Shown here: in pieces, positions 17,238 through 26,116 of the stretch
Position numbering within the stretch: the stretch's first letter is position 1
Layout of the letters: each line of letters begins with the position of its first letter
Origin: Pelagibacteraceae bacterium AG-464-P07
GTDB lineage: Bacteria; Pseudomonadota; Alphaproteobacteria; Pelagibacterales; Pelagibacteraceae
Direction: 5' to 3'
Assembly (NCBI GenBank): GCA_003211695.1
Contig: QCSA01000002.1
Location: 1-64,000 of the forward strand
DNA length: 64,000 bases
The notes under the pieces: generated by a model
Told to the model about the DNA's origin: nothing
Seen by the model: the letters and a program-made list of their open reading frames with translations, nothing else
Database searches by the model: none
Program-made: the position numbers and the translations under genes

Positions 17238-18339
17238 TGAAAAATTTAATTTTAGTATTATTTTTAATTTGATTAAAATAATTTTTTGAAAAATTATATA
17301 ATTGATTATTTTTTTCAATTTCAATTAATTCTTTCAACTTTTCATCAAGATCCATCTTATTTTCCTCTACTCTTTTGTTTTCAACTTTTAATATTAAAAT
17401 TCCTCCAGAAATTGGAATGGGCTCAGTTATTGTGCCTATTTTGGTTTTTTTTATAAATTTTAATAATAGTTTAGAAAATTTACTTTCATTGACCCAGCCC
17501 AACCTACCTCCTTGTTGAGCGGTTGGTGACGAACTAAATTGAATAGCAGTATTTTCAAATCCTTTTTCTTTTATATTTTTTATTAGATCATCTATTGTAA
17601 TTTGATTATTTGTTTTGACATCAGCCACTTCTTCAATAGACTTTTCTGCATCTATAAGATTTTTTTTATTATTATAGGATGCGCTTTCAGCTTCAATGAT
17701 AATTCCATCTTGTTCTTCAGCAACAATATTATTTTCTGTCAATACTTCTTTACTTTCATTATTTAATTCCTTTATTGCCGCATCCTCAATAAATATTTCA
17801 TAAACTAGATACTCTTTTTTTTTTTTTTCTTCCGTAATTAATGTCTTCAATTTTTTATCAATTTTTTCCTTGTCAATAACAATTTGATTCTTGTAAAATT
17901 GATAAACTAATTGGTTCCATTTTAATTCGATTAAAACTTTTTCTTTAAATTCATCAAATTCATATTCCTCAAATTTTAAATAGGTTTTAAAATCCTCAAT
18001 GTTCTTAAATCCAATATTTTGAGCTGATTGGGCAATCTGATTATTAATAGTTTTATCTGTCATAATTATATTATCGTAATGTTCCAGTGCACTGATTTTT
18101 ATTTTATCTTTAATTAAAGAATCGACCGCAATCTTTCTGGATTCTTGATCATTCAATTTTTTAAATTGTCCCACAGTTATCACACTTAAATATTTTATTT
18201 CTCTAGTTAAATCGTAATTGGTAATAATTTCACTTCCTACTGATATAATTATTTTATTGGTTAATCCTGCTTTTGAACTAGTCAATAAAAGTATTGAGAT
18301 AAGGATTATAGATTTAAATAATTTGATATTTTTTCTCAC
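17230..18339 (-). CDS. surA: Periplasmic chaperone/peptidyl-prolyl isomerase SurA, with inserted OstA-like module
   Basis: The 369-residue protein has a signal peptide (about residues 1-24), the SurA N-terminal chaperone domain beginning KIIISVGSEIITNYDL, and one parvulin domain. The parvulin domain starts at KEYLVYEIFIE and resumes at GFENTAIQFSSSPTAQQGG. Between these parts, residues ~200-247 form an extra module (QDGIIIEAESASYNNKKN) that closely resembles the OstA-type repeat at the start of the neighbouring LptD. SurA normally escorts outer-membrane proteins, including LptD, through the periplasm. A run of 14 adenines on the coding strand (17815-17828) is in frame just before the insert. 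It lies directly after lptD. Confidence 0.88.
   Translation of the reverse strand: MRKNIKLFKSIILISILLLTSSKAGLTNKIIISVGSEIITNYDLTREIKYLSVITVGQFKKLNDQESRKIAVDSLIKDKIKISALEHYDNIIMTDKTINNQIAQSAQNIGFKNIEDFKTYLKFEEYEFDEFKEKVLIELKWNQLVYQFYKNQIVIDKEKIDKKLKTLITEEKKKKEYLVYEIFIEDAAIKELNNESKEVLTENNIVAEEQDGIIIEAESASYNNKKNLIDAEKSIEEVADVKTNNQITIDDLIKNIKEKGFENTAIQFSSSPTAQQGGRLGWVNESKFSKLLLKFIKKTKIGTITEPIPISGGILILKVENKRVEENKMDLDEKLKELIEIEKNNQLYNFSKNYFNQIKNNTKIKFFNE
17599..17742 (-). repeat. OstA-like module inside surA (copy of lptD segment)
   Basis: This segment encodes SurA residues ~200-247 and aligns with the LptD segment at 20489-20623 with one residue indel. The best DNA block, on the plus strand from 17681, matches the lptD block from 20568 at about 33 of 36 bases. 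The shared protein core is IIIEAESA followed by S/T and Y. Confidence 0.8.
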
Positions 18340-20499
18340 TTAATTACCCGTGGTAACGGGCGTGGATAATTTGCCAAAAGGTATAATTGTTAATGTAAAC
18401 ATTAGATTTTCACCAGGTTCTAAATCATTATCTGAGTAAAAGCTTTTATTATATTCTATTGCCGCTCTCAGGCAGTCATTTTCATATTGGTAGCTTATAT
18501 TATAAAATTCAGTAGCATCAGTTGTAAAGTTTTCACGAGTTTTAAATTTTAAAGAATTTGATTTATTTAATTCTAAAACCAGTCCAGCGTTAATATAATG
18601 GCTATCTCCTATATGGTTATTTTCTTCGACATATTCAAAATTTGTCACTAATTTGTTAATTTTAAAAATACCTAAAATTTCGTTATAATTTAAAGTACTG
18701 TAATTGTTATCTAACGAAAATTTATAACCAACTTTACTAAACTCATTTATATAATAATTTACATTACCAACCAATTCAGAAGTTTTTTCATTCAAGGTGC
18801 TTTGCGTGGACATAGCAACATTATCATCATAGTTATAAACTTGCCCTACTGACAAATTAAATTTTTCAAAATCATTTTTATCCTTGTGGCTATAATCTGT
18901 CCCTAAAGTTAAGCTTGTACCTGTTTCAATCACGTCAATATCACTCATTTTATTTAAAGTGTATAAGTTTAATATTCCTAATTTCAATTGGCTATCGCTC
19001 ATATTCCTCATATGACCTGGAGCAGATCTTATCATTAGTTTTGGTGTTAAAGTTTTTTTATAATTTTCCGAATTTTTTTCTAAAGGCAGAGAACTTAATA
19101 ATGATACAGCTCCCATGAGTTCGATATTATTTTTGTCATTTTTATGATCAGAAGTGTTCTCTGCCCTATAGTTTGAATTTTTTAAATTACCTTCAACTTT
19201 TGTTATAATGCCAGAGTTACCAATGTAATCATTTGAAATCCAATGAAAATCGTTGACAAATTTTGTTTGTTTTTTGTTAGTCTCGTAATTCTTGTAGTAA
19301 CCTCTGGATTGAAAGTTAAACGTTCCTAGTTCTTCAGAAATAGGTAATTTATTTTGATAATCATAATTCGGTGCTACAAATTCATATCTTTCATCTTCTT
19401 TGCCTAAATCTTCATATACATCCATGTTTATATTCATACTTGTATTATTTTTTGAAAAACTCATATCTATTGAGGAATGCATCACAGTGTTACTGGTCAT
19501 TATTTTAGATTTAATATCATGAACTTTAAGGTAAGTATCATTCGACGCTTTTTGATAATTCATTACAAGCTTGCTTTCATCAAATAATTCAAGACCTAAA
19601 TCAATATCAGATTTTGCAAAAAAATGATTTCTGCTTCCACCAGTTTTTTTGTCTGAGGTTTTTTTATAACCTTGGTTATAACTAGCATCTATAATTGAGT
19701 AACTGTTTTTTGTTACATGCCGATATTCTGTTTGAATTATAGGATTTTCATCTGCATAAATTTTTGGATTTAATGTTGCATCTTTATTTTCTGCTAAAGC
19801 GAAATAATAAGGTAAATTAAGACCATATCCTAATAAAGTAGAATTCGTTACACCCGGTACTAGGAATCCAGATTGTCTTTTTACCGTTGGATCAGGATGA
19901 AAAAACCTCGGAGTATAGAATACAGGGTAACCATATAAATATAATTTTGCATCTTCATAATTAATTGTTTGTTTTTCTTTATCATGAATTACTTTTTTTG
20001 CCACGAGTTTCCATGGGGGACATTTATCACCCCTTTTTCTACAAGTGGTAAAAACTCCTCCTTCAATATAACTATTATTCTCAGTAATGATTGCAGAATT
20101 AGCAACCAATCTAGGGTCATTTTCAACATTCCCAAATGTATCTTTTTTAAATTTCAATTTTAAATTTGAACCTGCTATTCTTTTCTTTTTAGCATCGATA
20201 AATATGTCATCAAAAAAATATTTATTTTCATATTTATCAGTCATTTCAATATAGCCTTTTGATCTTAAACTTTTATTTTTTGTAGAGTAGTGAAACATAT
20301 CTAGTAAAATTGAATTTCCGGATCCATCATTCATTTTTGTTGATTTGTTAGATTTTATAACTTGATTTTTCTTATCATATAAAACGATTTCAGTTTTCAT
20401 GGTTACTCCATTACTGCCTTTAAAAAAAACATTACCTTCAGCCAATAATTCTTCTTTGTTTTTTTGAATATTGAACCTTGTCCGATTTAAGCTCATCAT
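18340..20499 (-). CDS. lptD: LPS-assembly protein LptD, main part (frameshifted from its N-terminus)
   Basis: This 719-codon frame encodes the end of the OstA-type periplasmic domain and the outer-membrane beta-barrel that inserts lipopolysaccharide into the outer leaflet. Landmarks are EELLAEGNVFF, LVANSAIITENN, and the barrel entry motif CRKRGDKCPPWKLVAKKV with the conserved PVFYTPRFFHPDP. The frame has no signal peptide and its first residues read out of frame. The missing N-terminus is encoded in the overlapping frame at 20438-20779. Removing one A from the A7 tract (20459-20465) would fuse the two at KVQYS-KNKEELLAEGN. It is followed directly by surA. Confidence 0.85.
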   Translation of the reverse strand: MMSLNRTRFNIQKNKEELLAEGNVFFKGSNGVTMKTEIVLYDKKNQVIKSNKSTKMNDGSGNSILLDMFHYSTKNKSLRSKGYIEMTDKYENKYFFDDIFIDAKKKRIAGSNLKLKFKKDTFGNVENDPRLVANSAIITENNSYIEGGVFTTCRKRGDKCPPWKLVAKKVIHDKEKQTINYEDAKLYLYGYPVFYTPRFFHPDPTVKRQSGFLVPGVTNSTLLGYGLNLPYYFALAENKDATLNPKIYADENPIIQTEYRHVTKNSYSIIDASYNQGYKKTSDKKTGGSRNHFFAKSDIDLGLELFDESKLVMNYQKASNDTYLKVHDIKSKIMTSNTVMHSSIDMSFSKNNTSMNINMDVYEDLGKEDERYEFVAPNYDYQNKLPISEELGTFNFQSRGYYKNYETNKKQTKFVNDFHWISNDYIGNSGIITKVEGNLKNSNYRAENTSDHKNDKNNIELMGAVSLLSSLPLEKNSENYKKTLTPKLMIRSAPGHMRNMSDSQLKLGILNLYTLNKMSDIDVIETGTSLTLGTDYSHKDKNDFEKFNLSVGQVYNYDDNVAMSTQSTLNEKTSELVGNVNYYINEFSKVGYKFSLDNNYSTLNYNEILGIFKINKLVTNFEYVEENNHIGDSHYINAGLVLELNKSNSLKFKTRENFTTDATEFYNISYQYENDCLRAAIEYNKSFYSDNDLEPGENLMFTLTIIPFGKLSTPVTTGN

Positions 20500-20779
20500 T
20501 TGTTTTTATGTCAGTGATTTTGACAGATTTTTTAGCAACTATAACATTTTCTTTCTTATCATAAGTTGCACTTTCAGCTTCAATGATAATTTCATCTTGA
20601 TCTACAATAAGAACATTACCTTCTGCTATAATTTTTTCGCTATCCTTAAATAACTTTATATTTGATGCACTAATATCAAATGGTTCTTCAGTTTCGTCAG
20701 CAGCTAAACTACTTTGGATTAAAGAAAAAAAAATTAATATTAAATATAAAAATATATTTTTATTATTTTTCATTAACAT
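20438..20779 (-). CDS. lptD: LptD N-terminal part: signal peptide and OstA-type repeat (separated by frameshift)
   Basis: This 113-codon frame encodes a signal peptide (IFLYLILIFFSLIQSSLA) and the first OstA repeat (EKIIAEGNVLIVDQDEIIIE). It then runs into an out-of-frame tail, KKQRRIIG. It is the missing start of the LptD barrel gene in the overlapping frame. An LptA-like stand-alone protein is an alternative, but the next frame continues the same domain without a signal peptide, so a split lptD is more likely. It overlaps lptG by 17 bases from the upstream ATG; an ATG two codons in (20773) is also possible. Confidence 0.78.
   Translation of the reverse strand: MLMKNNKNIFLYLILIFFSLIQSSLAADETEEPFDISASNIKLFKDSEKIIAEGNVLIVDQDEIIIEAESATYDKKENVIVAKKSVKITDIKTNDELKSDKVQYSKKQRRIIG
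20489..20623 (-). repeat. OstA-like module of lptD (source copy)
   Basis: This segment encodes the first OstA repeat of LptD (residues ~53-97 of the N-terminal frame), a native part of the family fold. It is the likely source of the similar module at 17599-17742 in surA. The two copies share the plus-strand word CTTTCAGCTTCAATGATAAT exactly. Confidence 0.8.
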
Positions 20780-21854
20780 GAATCATTCCTATAGAACTAA
20801 TAAGTAAAACTATACTTACAGGAGTCCAAACCGACATTATCAGTGATATTTGTTCCGTTTCACCCAGCGCTCTAGAGAAGTAATCAAGATAAAAAATGAT
20901 AACCGAAAGGATGATAGCAATAAGAACATAAGCTAGATGACTTCCTTTGTATTTTATATTCATTACAACAGCACCAGCAAGAAGCGTCATGGACATTAAG
21001 AAAAGTGGGAAAGACAAAGATTTTTGGAATTCACCTTCAATTTCTTTAGTGGAATAACCTAGGTATTTGTAATTTTCTTTTAATTTGTTCAGTTCCCAAA
21101 AAGATACAGCATCCAAATTGGAAAAAATGTTTTTTATGCTGTTAATTTCAAAGTTACTTTCAAAAGAATGATCCGCAATATAGGTTGAGGTATTGTTACT
21201 ATTTCTGTAATAAATTATTGCATCGCTTAATTTCCATTCTTTGGTACCGATGTCAGCTTTGCGTGTTTCGATTCTAGATTGAGGCTCATTGTTTTCATCA
21301 AATTTATAGATAGAAACATTTATCAAATTATTTTGACTTAATCTTTTTGCTCTAATTATATTTGTATTTCCCTCGATTTTGTCTTTTATCCAAATACCAT
21401 TTTCTGTAAGTGCAGCCAAATAATCATTACCTTTAGTATATTCATTTTTTATATCTAAATATTTGTATGTCAGTTTCGATGTTACCGTATTTATACCCAT
21501 TACAATAAATATACCAAAAATTAATGATATTAAGGCTGGGAAAAAAATAATTCTGAAGTTTGATATTCCTGCTACCTTTAAGACAATTATCTCTTCTGAC
21601 TGAATAAAATTTAAAAATAATATTATTGATGAAAATAAAAAAATAAATGGGAATAGTTTATATATCATTGAGGGTACCTTTAAAAAAGTTAATGATAAAG
21701 GTAATAAAAATCCAACCCCATGATCCTTAAAAAAATTTACTTCTTCAAATATATTAAGAATAATTCCCAAAGCCAAAAAAGCCAAAGTAACATTCAGTAT
21801 GATTTTAGAGTATTGAATAAAAAAATATTTTTTAAATATACTAAATTTAAACAT
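20763..21854 (-). CDS. lptG: LPS export ABC transporter permease LptG
   Basis: The 363-residue protein belongs to the YjgP/YjgQ permease family. Membrane segments lie near residues 14-33, 55-80 and 98-120, then a periplasmic domain (about 130-270), then three C-terminal segments. The motif FPLFLMSMTLLAGAVVMN is typical. With LptF and the LptB ATPase (not in the window) it extracts lipopolysaccharide from the inner membrane. It starts one base after lptF ends, supporting co-translation. Confidence 0.92.
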   Translation of the reverse strand: MFKFSIFKKYFFIQYSKIILNVTLAFLALGIILNIFEEVNFFKDHGVGFLLPLSLTFLKVPSMIYKLFPFIFLFSSIILFLNFIQSEEIIVLKVAGISNFRIIFFPALISLIFGIFIVMGINTVTSKLTYKYLDIKNEYTKGNDYLAALTENGIWIKDKIEGNTNIIRAKRLSQNNLINVSIYKFDENNEPQSRIETRKADIGTKEWKLSDAIIYYRNSNNTSTYIADHSFESNFEINSIKNIFSNLDAVSFWELNKLKENYKYLGYSTKEIEGEFQKSLSFPLFLMSMTLLAGAVVMNIKYKGSHLAYVLIAIILSVIIFYLDYFSRALGETEQISLIMSVWTPVSIVLLISSIGMIHVNEK

Positions 21855-21855
21855 T

Positions 21856-23004
21856 TTATTTACCTACATTTTCAAATTTAAATATCCTAATTAAATTTAG
21901 GTAATTCAATAATATTAATGAAGGAGGCAAAGAATAATAAATAATTGAATTTAAGACAGTTTGTCCTGAGTATCTAACCATGATTTCTGCAAATACCAGG
22001 ACACTAAATGCCGCTGAAAAAACAATATATTTTTGAAAAAAATAAAATTTACCTTCCTTTCTTGATGATAATAAATAACAAATAATTATGGATATGATTG
22101 GAACGTAAAGAGGCATACCCAATCTTCTATTCAGTTCAGCTGTAATATCATCTATTCTAGCTGCACATTGAACTTCTGTAATATTAGTTTCTTCTTTGTC
22201 TAAAAATGGTTTAAAGCAATTTAATAAATCAAGAGTATTATTTTCCTGTAATTTTGGATAAGTTGTAGTTTTAGTAGAAAATGCGGATAGATTAATTTCT
22301 GTTTTATCAAAATTTAAAAAATTAATTTTATTATTTGTTTTCTCTGTTTGTATTGTGCCGTCGTATAAAACTAAAATATTTTGTACACCTCTTTTTGTAA
22401 TGTATCCTCTTTTGGCAATGATTGTTTTTGATAGTTCAGTTCTTTCTTGGTCATCTCTAGTTGCTGTGTCATCTCTTAAAAAAATATTTAACATTTCACC
22501 ATTACTTTTTTTCTTTTCAACAAATACAGTTAACCCTTTAACCGTATCATTAAATTTTTTTTCTTTTACCAAAGAAGGAAAGAGACTTATGCTAGATGAT
22601 TTTAAAATAGTTCTTGCAAGATTCAGAGATGAATGACTTACAATAACTGATAATAATAATTGAAATAATGTAATTAAAATTGAAATTTTAAAAGCTAAAT
22701 TTACCAGTCTAATTTTATTTAATCCAGATGTCCAAAAAACTAATAATTCGTTATTTTTTTCAAACTGCAATATTGTAGCTAATAAACTGATCAAAAAAAC
22801 TAAAGGAATTAATCTATTTAAAACTTTAGGAATATTTAAAATTGAATATGCAAAATAAATACTAAATGCATGTCCGTCATCGGTAACAAAATCCAGATAA
22901 TTTACAGCTTGAACAATCCAAACAATTATACTTATTGATATTAATATTAACGCAAATAAAGAAATAAATTCATTAAAAAAATATCTATTAATTGTATTTC
23001 TCAT
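21856..23004 (-). CDS. lptF: LPS export ABC transporter permease LptF
   Basis: The 382-residue member of the YjgP/YjgQ family has the same layout as LptG: three N-terminal membrane segments, a periplasmic beta-jellyroll region and three C-terminal segments. NELLVFWTSGLNKIRL (the coupling helix region) and ELNRRLGMPLYVPIISIII are visible. It heads the minus-strand outer-membrane biogenesis operon and is divergent from pepA, an arrangement common in Alphaproteobacteria. Confidence 0.92.
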   Translation of the reverse strand: MRNTINRYFFNEFISLFALILISISIIVWIVQAVNYLDFVTDDGHAFSIYFAYSILNIPKVLNRLIPLVFLISLLATILQFEKNNELLVFWTSGLNKIRLVNLAFKISILITLFQLLLSVIVSHSSLNLARTILKSSSISLFPSLVKEKKFNDTVKGLTVFVEKKKSNGEMLNIFLRDDTATRDDQERTELSKTIIAKRGYITKRGVQNILVLYDGTIQTEKTNNKINFLNFDKTEINLSAFSTKTTTYPKLQENNTLDLLNCFKPFLDKEETNITEVQCAARIDDITAELNRRLGMPLYVPIISIIICYLLSSRKEGKFYFFQKYIVFSAAFSVLVFAEIMVRYSGQTVLNSIIYYSLPPSLILLNYLNLIRIFKFENVGK

Positions 23005-23055
23005 TATGGTTGATTTAATATATATGTTAATTTAATTCAACTGTAACAAGAAAAT

Positions 23056-24543
23056 ATGAAAAATACTATTATTTTTGGCAGCAAAATTGATTTTAAACAA
23101 GGAGAAACATTAACTTTTTTTCTTAATGAAAATTTAGATTTTAAGGATGAAAGCAAAACCTTTTCTACTCAAACTTTAAATAAAATTCGTGTTTATTTGA
23201 AAAATTTAAAATTCAAAAAAAAAGAAGAAAAAATTATAAGTTTTGATATTTCAGAAAAAAATAAAGTTTTATTTATTATATTAAAAGAGAAGTTGGTTTC
23301 AAATAATTTTGAAGAATTGGGAGCAAACTTTTATTCTTTTATAAAAACAAACAAGATAGATAAAGTAAATTTGTATGCAGATACACTCAAATCTTTTAAA
23401 TCTTATAACAAAAATACTGAGTTAATTTTAAATTTCATTCATGGATTTAACTTAAAATCATATTCTTTTGATAAGTATAAAACACAAAATAAAAATATTT
23501 TTTATTTTTTATTAAATATAATATCTTCTAAAAAAAATTCACTAAATAATAATTACTTTAGATATAAAGCAATAGAATCTGGAGTTTTTCAAACAAGAGA
23601 TTTAGTTTCTGAACCTCCAAATATTTTGTATCCAAAAAAATATGTTGAAATTATAAAAAAACTTTCTTCCTTAGGTTTAAAGATTCAAATTTACAACGAG
23701 TTAAAAATGAAAAAGTTAGGAATGCATGCTCTTTTAGGGGTAGGACAAGGAAGCATTAATGAATCATTTCTGGTTACTATGGAATGGAGAGGAAACAAAA
23801 AATCAAAAGACAAACCCTTGGCATTTGTTGGAAAAGGAGTTTGTTTTGATACAGGAGGAATTTCCTTAAAGCCTGCTAGATTTATGGAAGAAATGAAATA
23901 TGATATGGCCGGTTCTGCTGTTGTGGTTGGATTACTAAAAACTCTGGCTTTAAGAAAAGCAAAAGTAAATGCAGTTGGAGTAGTTGGACTTGTAGAAAAC
24001 ATGCCAGGTGGAAACGCTCAAAGGCCAGGTGACATTGTGAAATCCTATTCTGGTAAAACAATCGAAGTTTTAAATACTGATGCAGAAGGAAGATTGGTAT
24101 TGTCTGATGCTCTTAGTTTTGCAGAAAAAAAATTTAAACCTAAATTTATAATAGATTTAGCTACCCTTACCGGAGCGATCATCGTATCTTTGGGAGAAGA
24201 ATATGCAGGATTGTTTTCTAACAATGATGATCTATCAAATAAAATTTTTGAAGTAAGTAAAAAGATTGAAGAAAAAGTTTGGAGATTACCTTTAAATGAA
24301 AATTATAATAAATTGATGGATTCCACGGTTGCCGATGTACAAAATATTAATTATTCAGGTGGCGCAGGATCTATTACAGCTGCCCAATTTTTACAAAGAT
24401 TTATAATCAATAAAACTCCATGGGCACATTTAGATATTGCTGGAATGGCATTTTCAAAAAAAGCTTCAAATCTAAATCCAAAAGGTGCAACCGGTTTTGG
24501 AGTTCGTTTACTCAATAAGTTAATAGAAGAACATTATGAATAA
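23056..24543 (+). CDS. pepA: Leucyl aminopeptidase
   Basis: The 495-residue M17 metallopeptidase removes N-terminal residues from peptides in the cytoplasm. The C-terminal catalytic domain has VGKGVCFDTGGISLKP (metal-binding lysine and aspartate) and NTDAEGRLVLSDAL (residues 340-353, metal-binding D and E plus the catalytic arginine). The N-terminal macro-like domain is poorly conserved, as usual. It is divergent from lptF; its stop overlaps ndk by 8 bases. holC, often next to pepA, is absent here. Confidence 0.93.
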   Translation: MKNTIIFGSKIDFKQGETLTFFLNENLDFKDESKTFSTQTLNKIRVYLKNLKFKKKEEKIISFDISEKNKVLFIILKEKLVSNNFEELGANFYSFIKTNKIDKVNLYADTLKSFKSYNKNTELILNFIHGFNLKSYSFDKYKTQNKNIFYFLLNIISSKKNSLNNNYFRYKAIESGVFQTRDLVSEPPNILYPKKYVEIIKKLSSLGLKIQIYNELKMKKLGMHALLGVGQGSINESFLVTMEWRGNKKSKDKPLAFVGKGVCFDTGGISLKPARFMEEMKYDMAGSAVVVGLLKTLALRKAKVNAVGVVGLVENMPGGNAQRPGDIVKSYSGKTIEVLNTDAEGRLVLSDALSFAEKKFKPKFIIDLATLTGAIIVSLGEEYAGLFSNNDDLSNKIFEVSKKIEEKVWRLPLNENYNKLMDSTVADVQNINYSGGAGSITAAQFLQRFIINKTPWAHLDIAGMAFSKKASNLNPKGATGFGVRLLNKLIEEHYE

Positions 24544-24949
24544 AAATTCATCAGAAAGGACATTGTCAATTATTAAACCAGATGCTGTTGAAAGAGAACT
24601 AGAAACAAAAATAAAAAAAATTTTCTTAGATAATAAATTGAATATTGTTGATAGTAAAAAAATACAAATATCCAAAGAAGAAGCTGAAGAGTTTTATAAG
24701 ACACACCAAACAAAACCATTTTATGAAAAACTATGTTCTTACCTTTCCTCTGGACCAATAATTGCAATAATTTTAGATGGTGAAAATGCTATTCAAAAAA
24801 ACAGAGACCTAATGGGTGCTACAGATCCTAAAAAAGCAAAAGATGGTACAATTAGAAAACTTTATGGAATTTCTATTGATAAAAATTCAGTGCATGGATC
24901 AGACAGTCTCGAAAATGCTAAAGCAGAAATAGCTTTTTTTTTTAATTAA
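24536..24949 (+). CDS. ndk: Nucleoside diphosphate kinase
   Basis: The 137-residue enzyme balances nucleoside triphosphate pools. It has TLSIIKPDAV at the N-terminus, RDLMGATDPKKA, and the phospho-accepting histidine H120 in NSVHGSDS. It overlaps pepA by 8 bases. Length is standard. Confidence 0.95.
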   Translation: MNKNSSERTLSIIKPDAVERELETKIKKIFLDNKLNIVDSKKIQISKEEAEEFYKTHQTKPFYEKLCSYLSSGPIIAIILDGENAIQKNRDLMGATDPKKAKDGTIRKLYGISIDKNSVHGSDSLENAKAEIAFFFN

Positions 24950-25042
24950 TTCAGATAATATATCTTATTAACCTATCAGTATTTGTAAGGCTTTCTCCAC
25001 TTTTTTATAGGTAAAGTATTTTTTTTTCACTATTATTAGAAA

Positions 25043-26116
25043 ATGTTTATTTCTTTTTTAAATATAATTAAAAAAAAAATCTATATTATTTTTACTTTAA
25101 CATTTCTATCTATTATTTCATCAGACCATTCGCTAGCATCAAATCATATATTGGCAGTAGAGGGATTAGAAATTACTAAGGAAATAGATTTAGAATTTTC
25201 AAGAAATAAGATTATTGATAATGCATTTAGAAAAGCATTTTATAGATTATTAAGTCAAATTCTAAATTCATCGGATATCAAGAAATTAAAAAATGTTAAT
25301 ATGAGAGAAATAAAAACTTTGGTCGAAAATTTTAAAATTAAAAATGAAATTTTTAGAGAAAGTAAATACTATGCAAATTTTGATGTATATTTTAATAAAA
25401 AAAAAATAAAATTTTTTTTAGAGAAAAAAAACTTATTTTATTCAAGCCCAAAACAAATATCAGTTTTATTCTTACCTATTATTATTGAACAAGAGAATTT
25501 ATACCTTTTTAATGAAAATATTTTCTATAAATATTGGCTAACTAATAAAGATCAAAGTGGATTAATAAATTATATTATGCCCCTAGAAGATATAGACGAA
25601 ATTTTAAAATTAATTAGTTCTCAAAAAAACTTAGAAAATTTAGATATAATAGAGATTGCTAAAAAGTATAACACGGAAAATTATATTTTAAGTTTAATAT
25701 ACCTAGAGAAAAACAAATTGGATTTCTTTTCTAAAATTAAATTTGAACAATATAAAAAAAATTCAAGTTTAATTTTTCACAATGTGGATATTAAAAAAAA
25801 AGATTCAATAACAGCTATAATTAAAAAAGCAAAGTTACATTTGAATGATATATGGAAAGATTTTAATGAAATAAATACTTCTATTAAATTATCAATAAAT
25901 TTAATTTTAAATAGTAATGACGCAAATAAAATTTCTAAATTTGAAAATACTCTAGCTAAAATTGATGATATAGGCTCTTTTTCAATTAAAAAATTTGATT
26001 TAAACAAAACAGTTTATGAAATTATTTATAATACGGATCCTAATAAATTAATAAAACAATTTTCTATTTATGGTTTCGAAATAGTTAATGATGAAAGTCG
26101 TTGGATAATCCAATGA
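25043..26116 (+). CDS. DUF2066 domain-containing protein
   Basis: The 357-residue protein begins with a hydrophobic signal-like segment (about residues 12-32, ending at SLASN). A DUF2066-like region follows (KIIDNAFRKAFYRLLSQIL; later FDVYFNKKKIKFFLEKKN). The family is periplasmic or secreted and has no defined function. DUF2066 genes sit next to the hda regulator in many Alphaproteobacteria, as here: the stop overlaps the hda ATG as ATGA. The sequence is lysine/asparagine/isoleucine-rich from the low GC content. Confidence 0.72.
   Translation: MFISFLNIIKKKIYIIFTLTFLSIISSDHSLASNHILAVEGLEITKEIDLEFSRNKIIDNAFRKAFYRLLSQILNSSDIKKLKNVNMREIKTLVENFKIKNEIFRESKYYANFDVYFNKKKIKFFLEKKNLFYSSPKQISVLFLPIIIEQENLYLFNENIFYKYWLTNKDQSGLINYIMPLEDIDEILKLISSQKNLENLDIIEIAKKYNTENYILSLIYLEKNKLDFFSKIKFEQYKKNSSLIFHNVDIKKKDSITAIIKKAKLHLNDIWKDFNEINTSIKLSINLILNSNDANKISKFENTLAKIDDIGSFSIKKFDLNKTVYEIIYNTDPNKLIKQFSIYGFEIVNDESRWIIQ

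Noticed and set aside
17238-17324. N-terminal extension of pdxA up to 17324
   Set aside because: The extra residues are lysine/isoleucine-rich, lie inside surA, and the family N-terminus begins at 17237.
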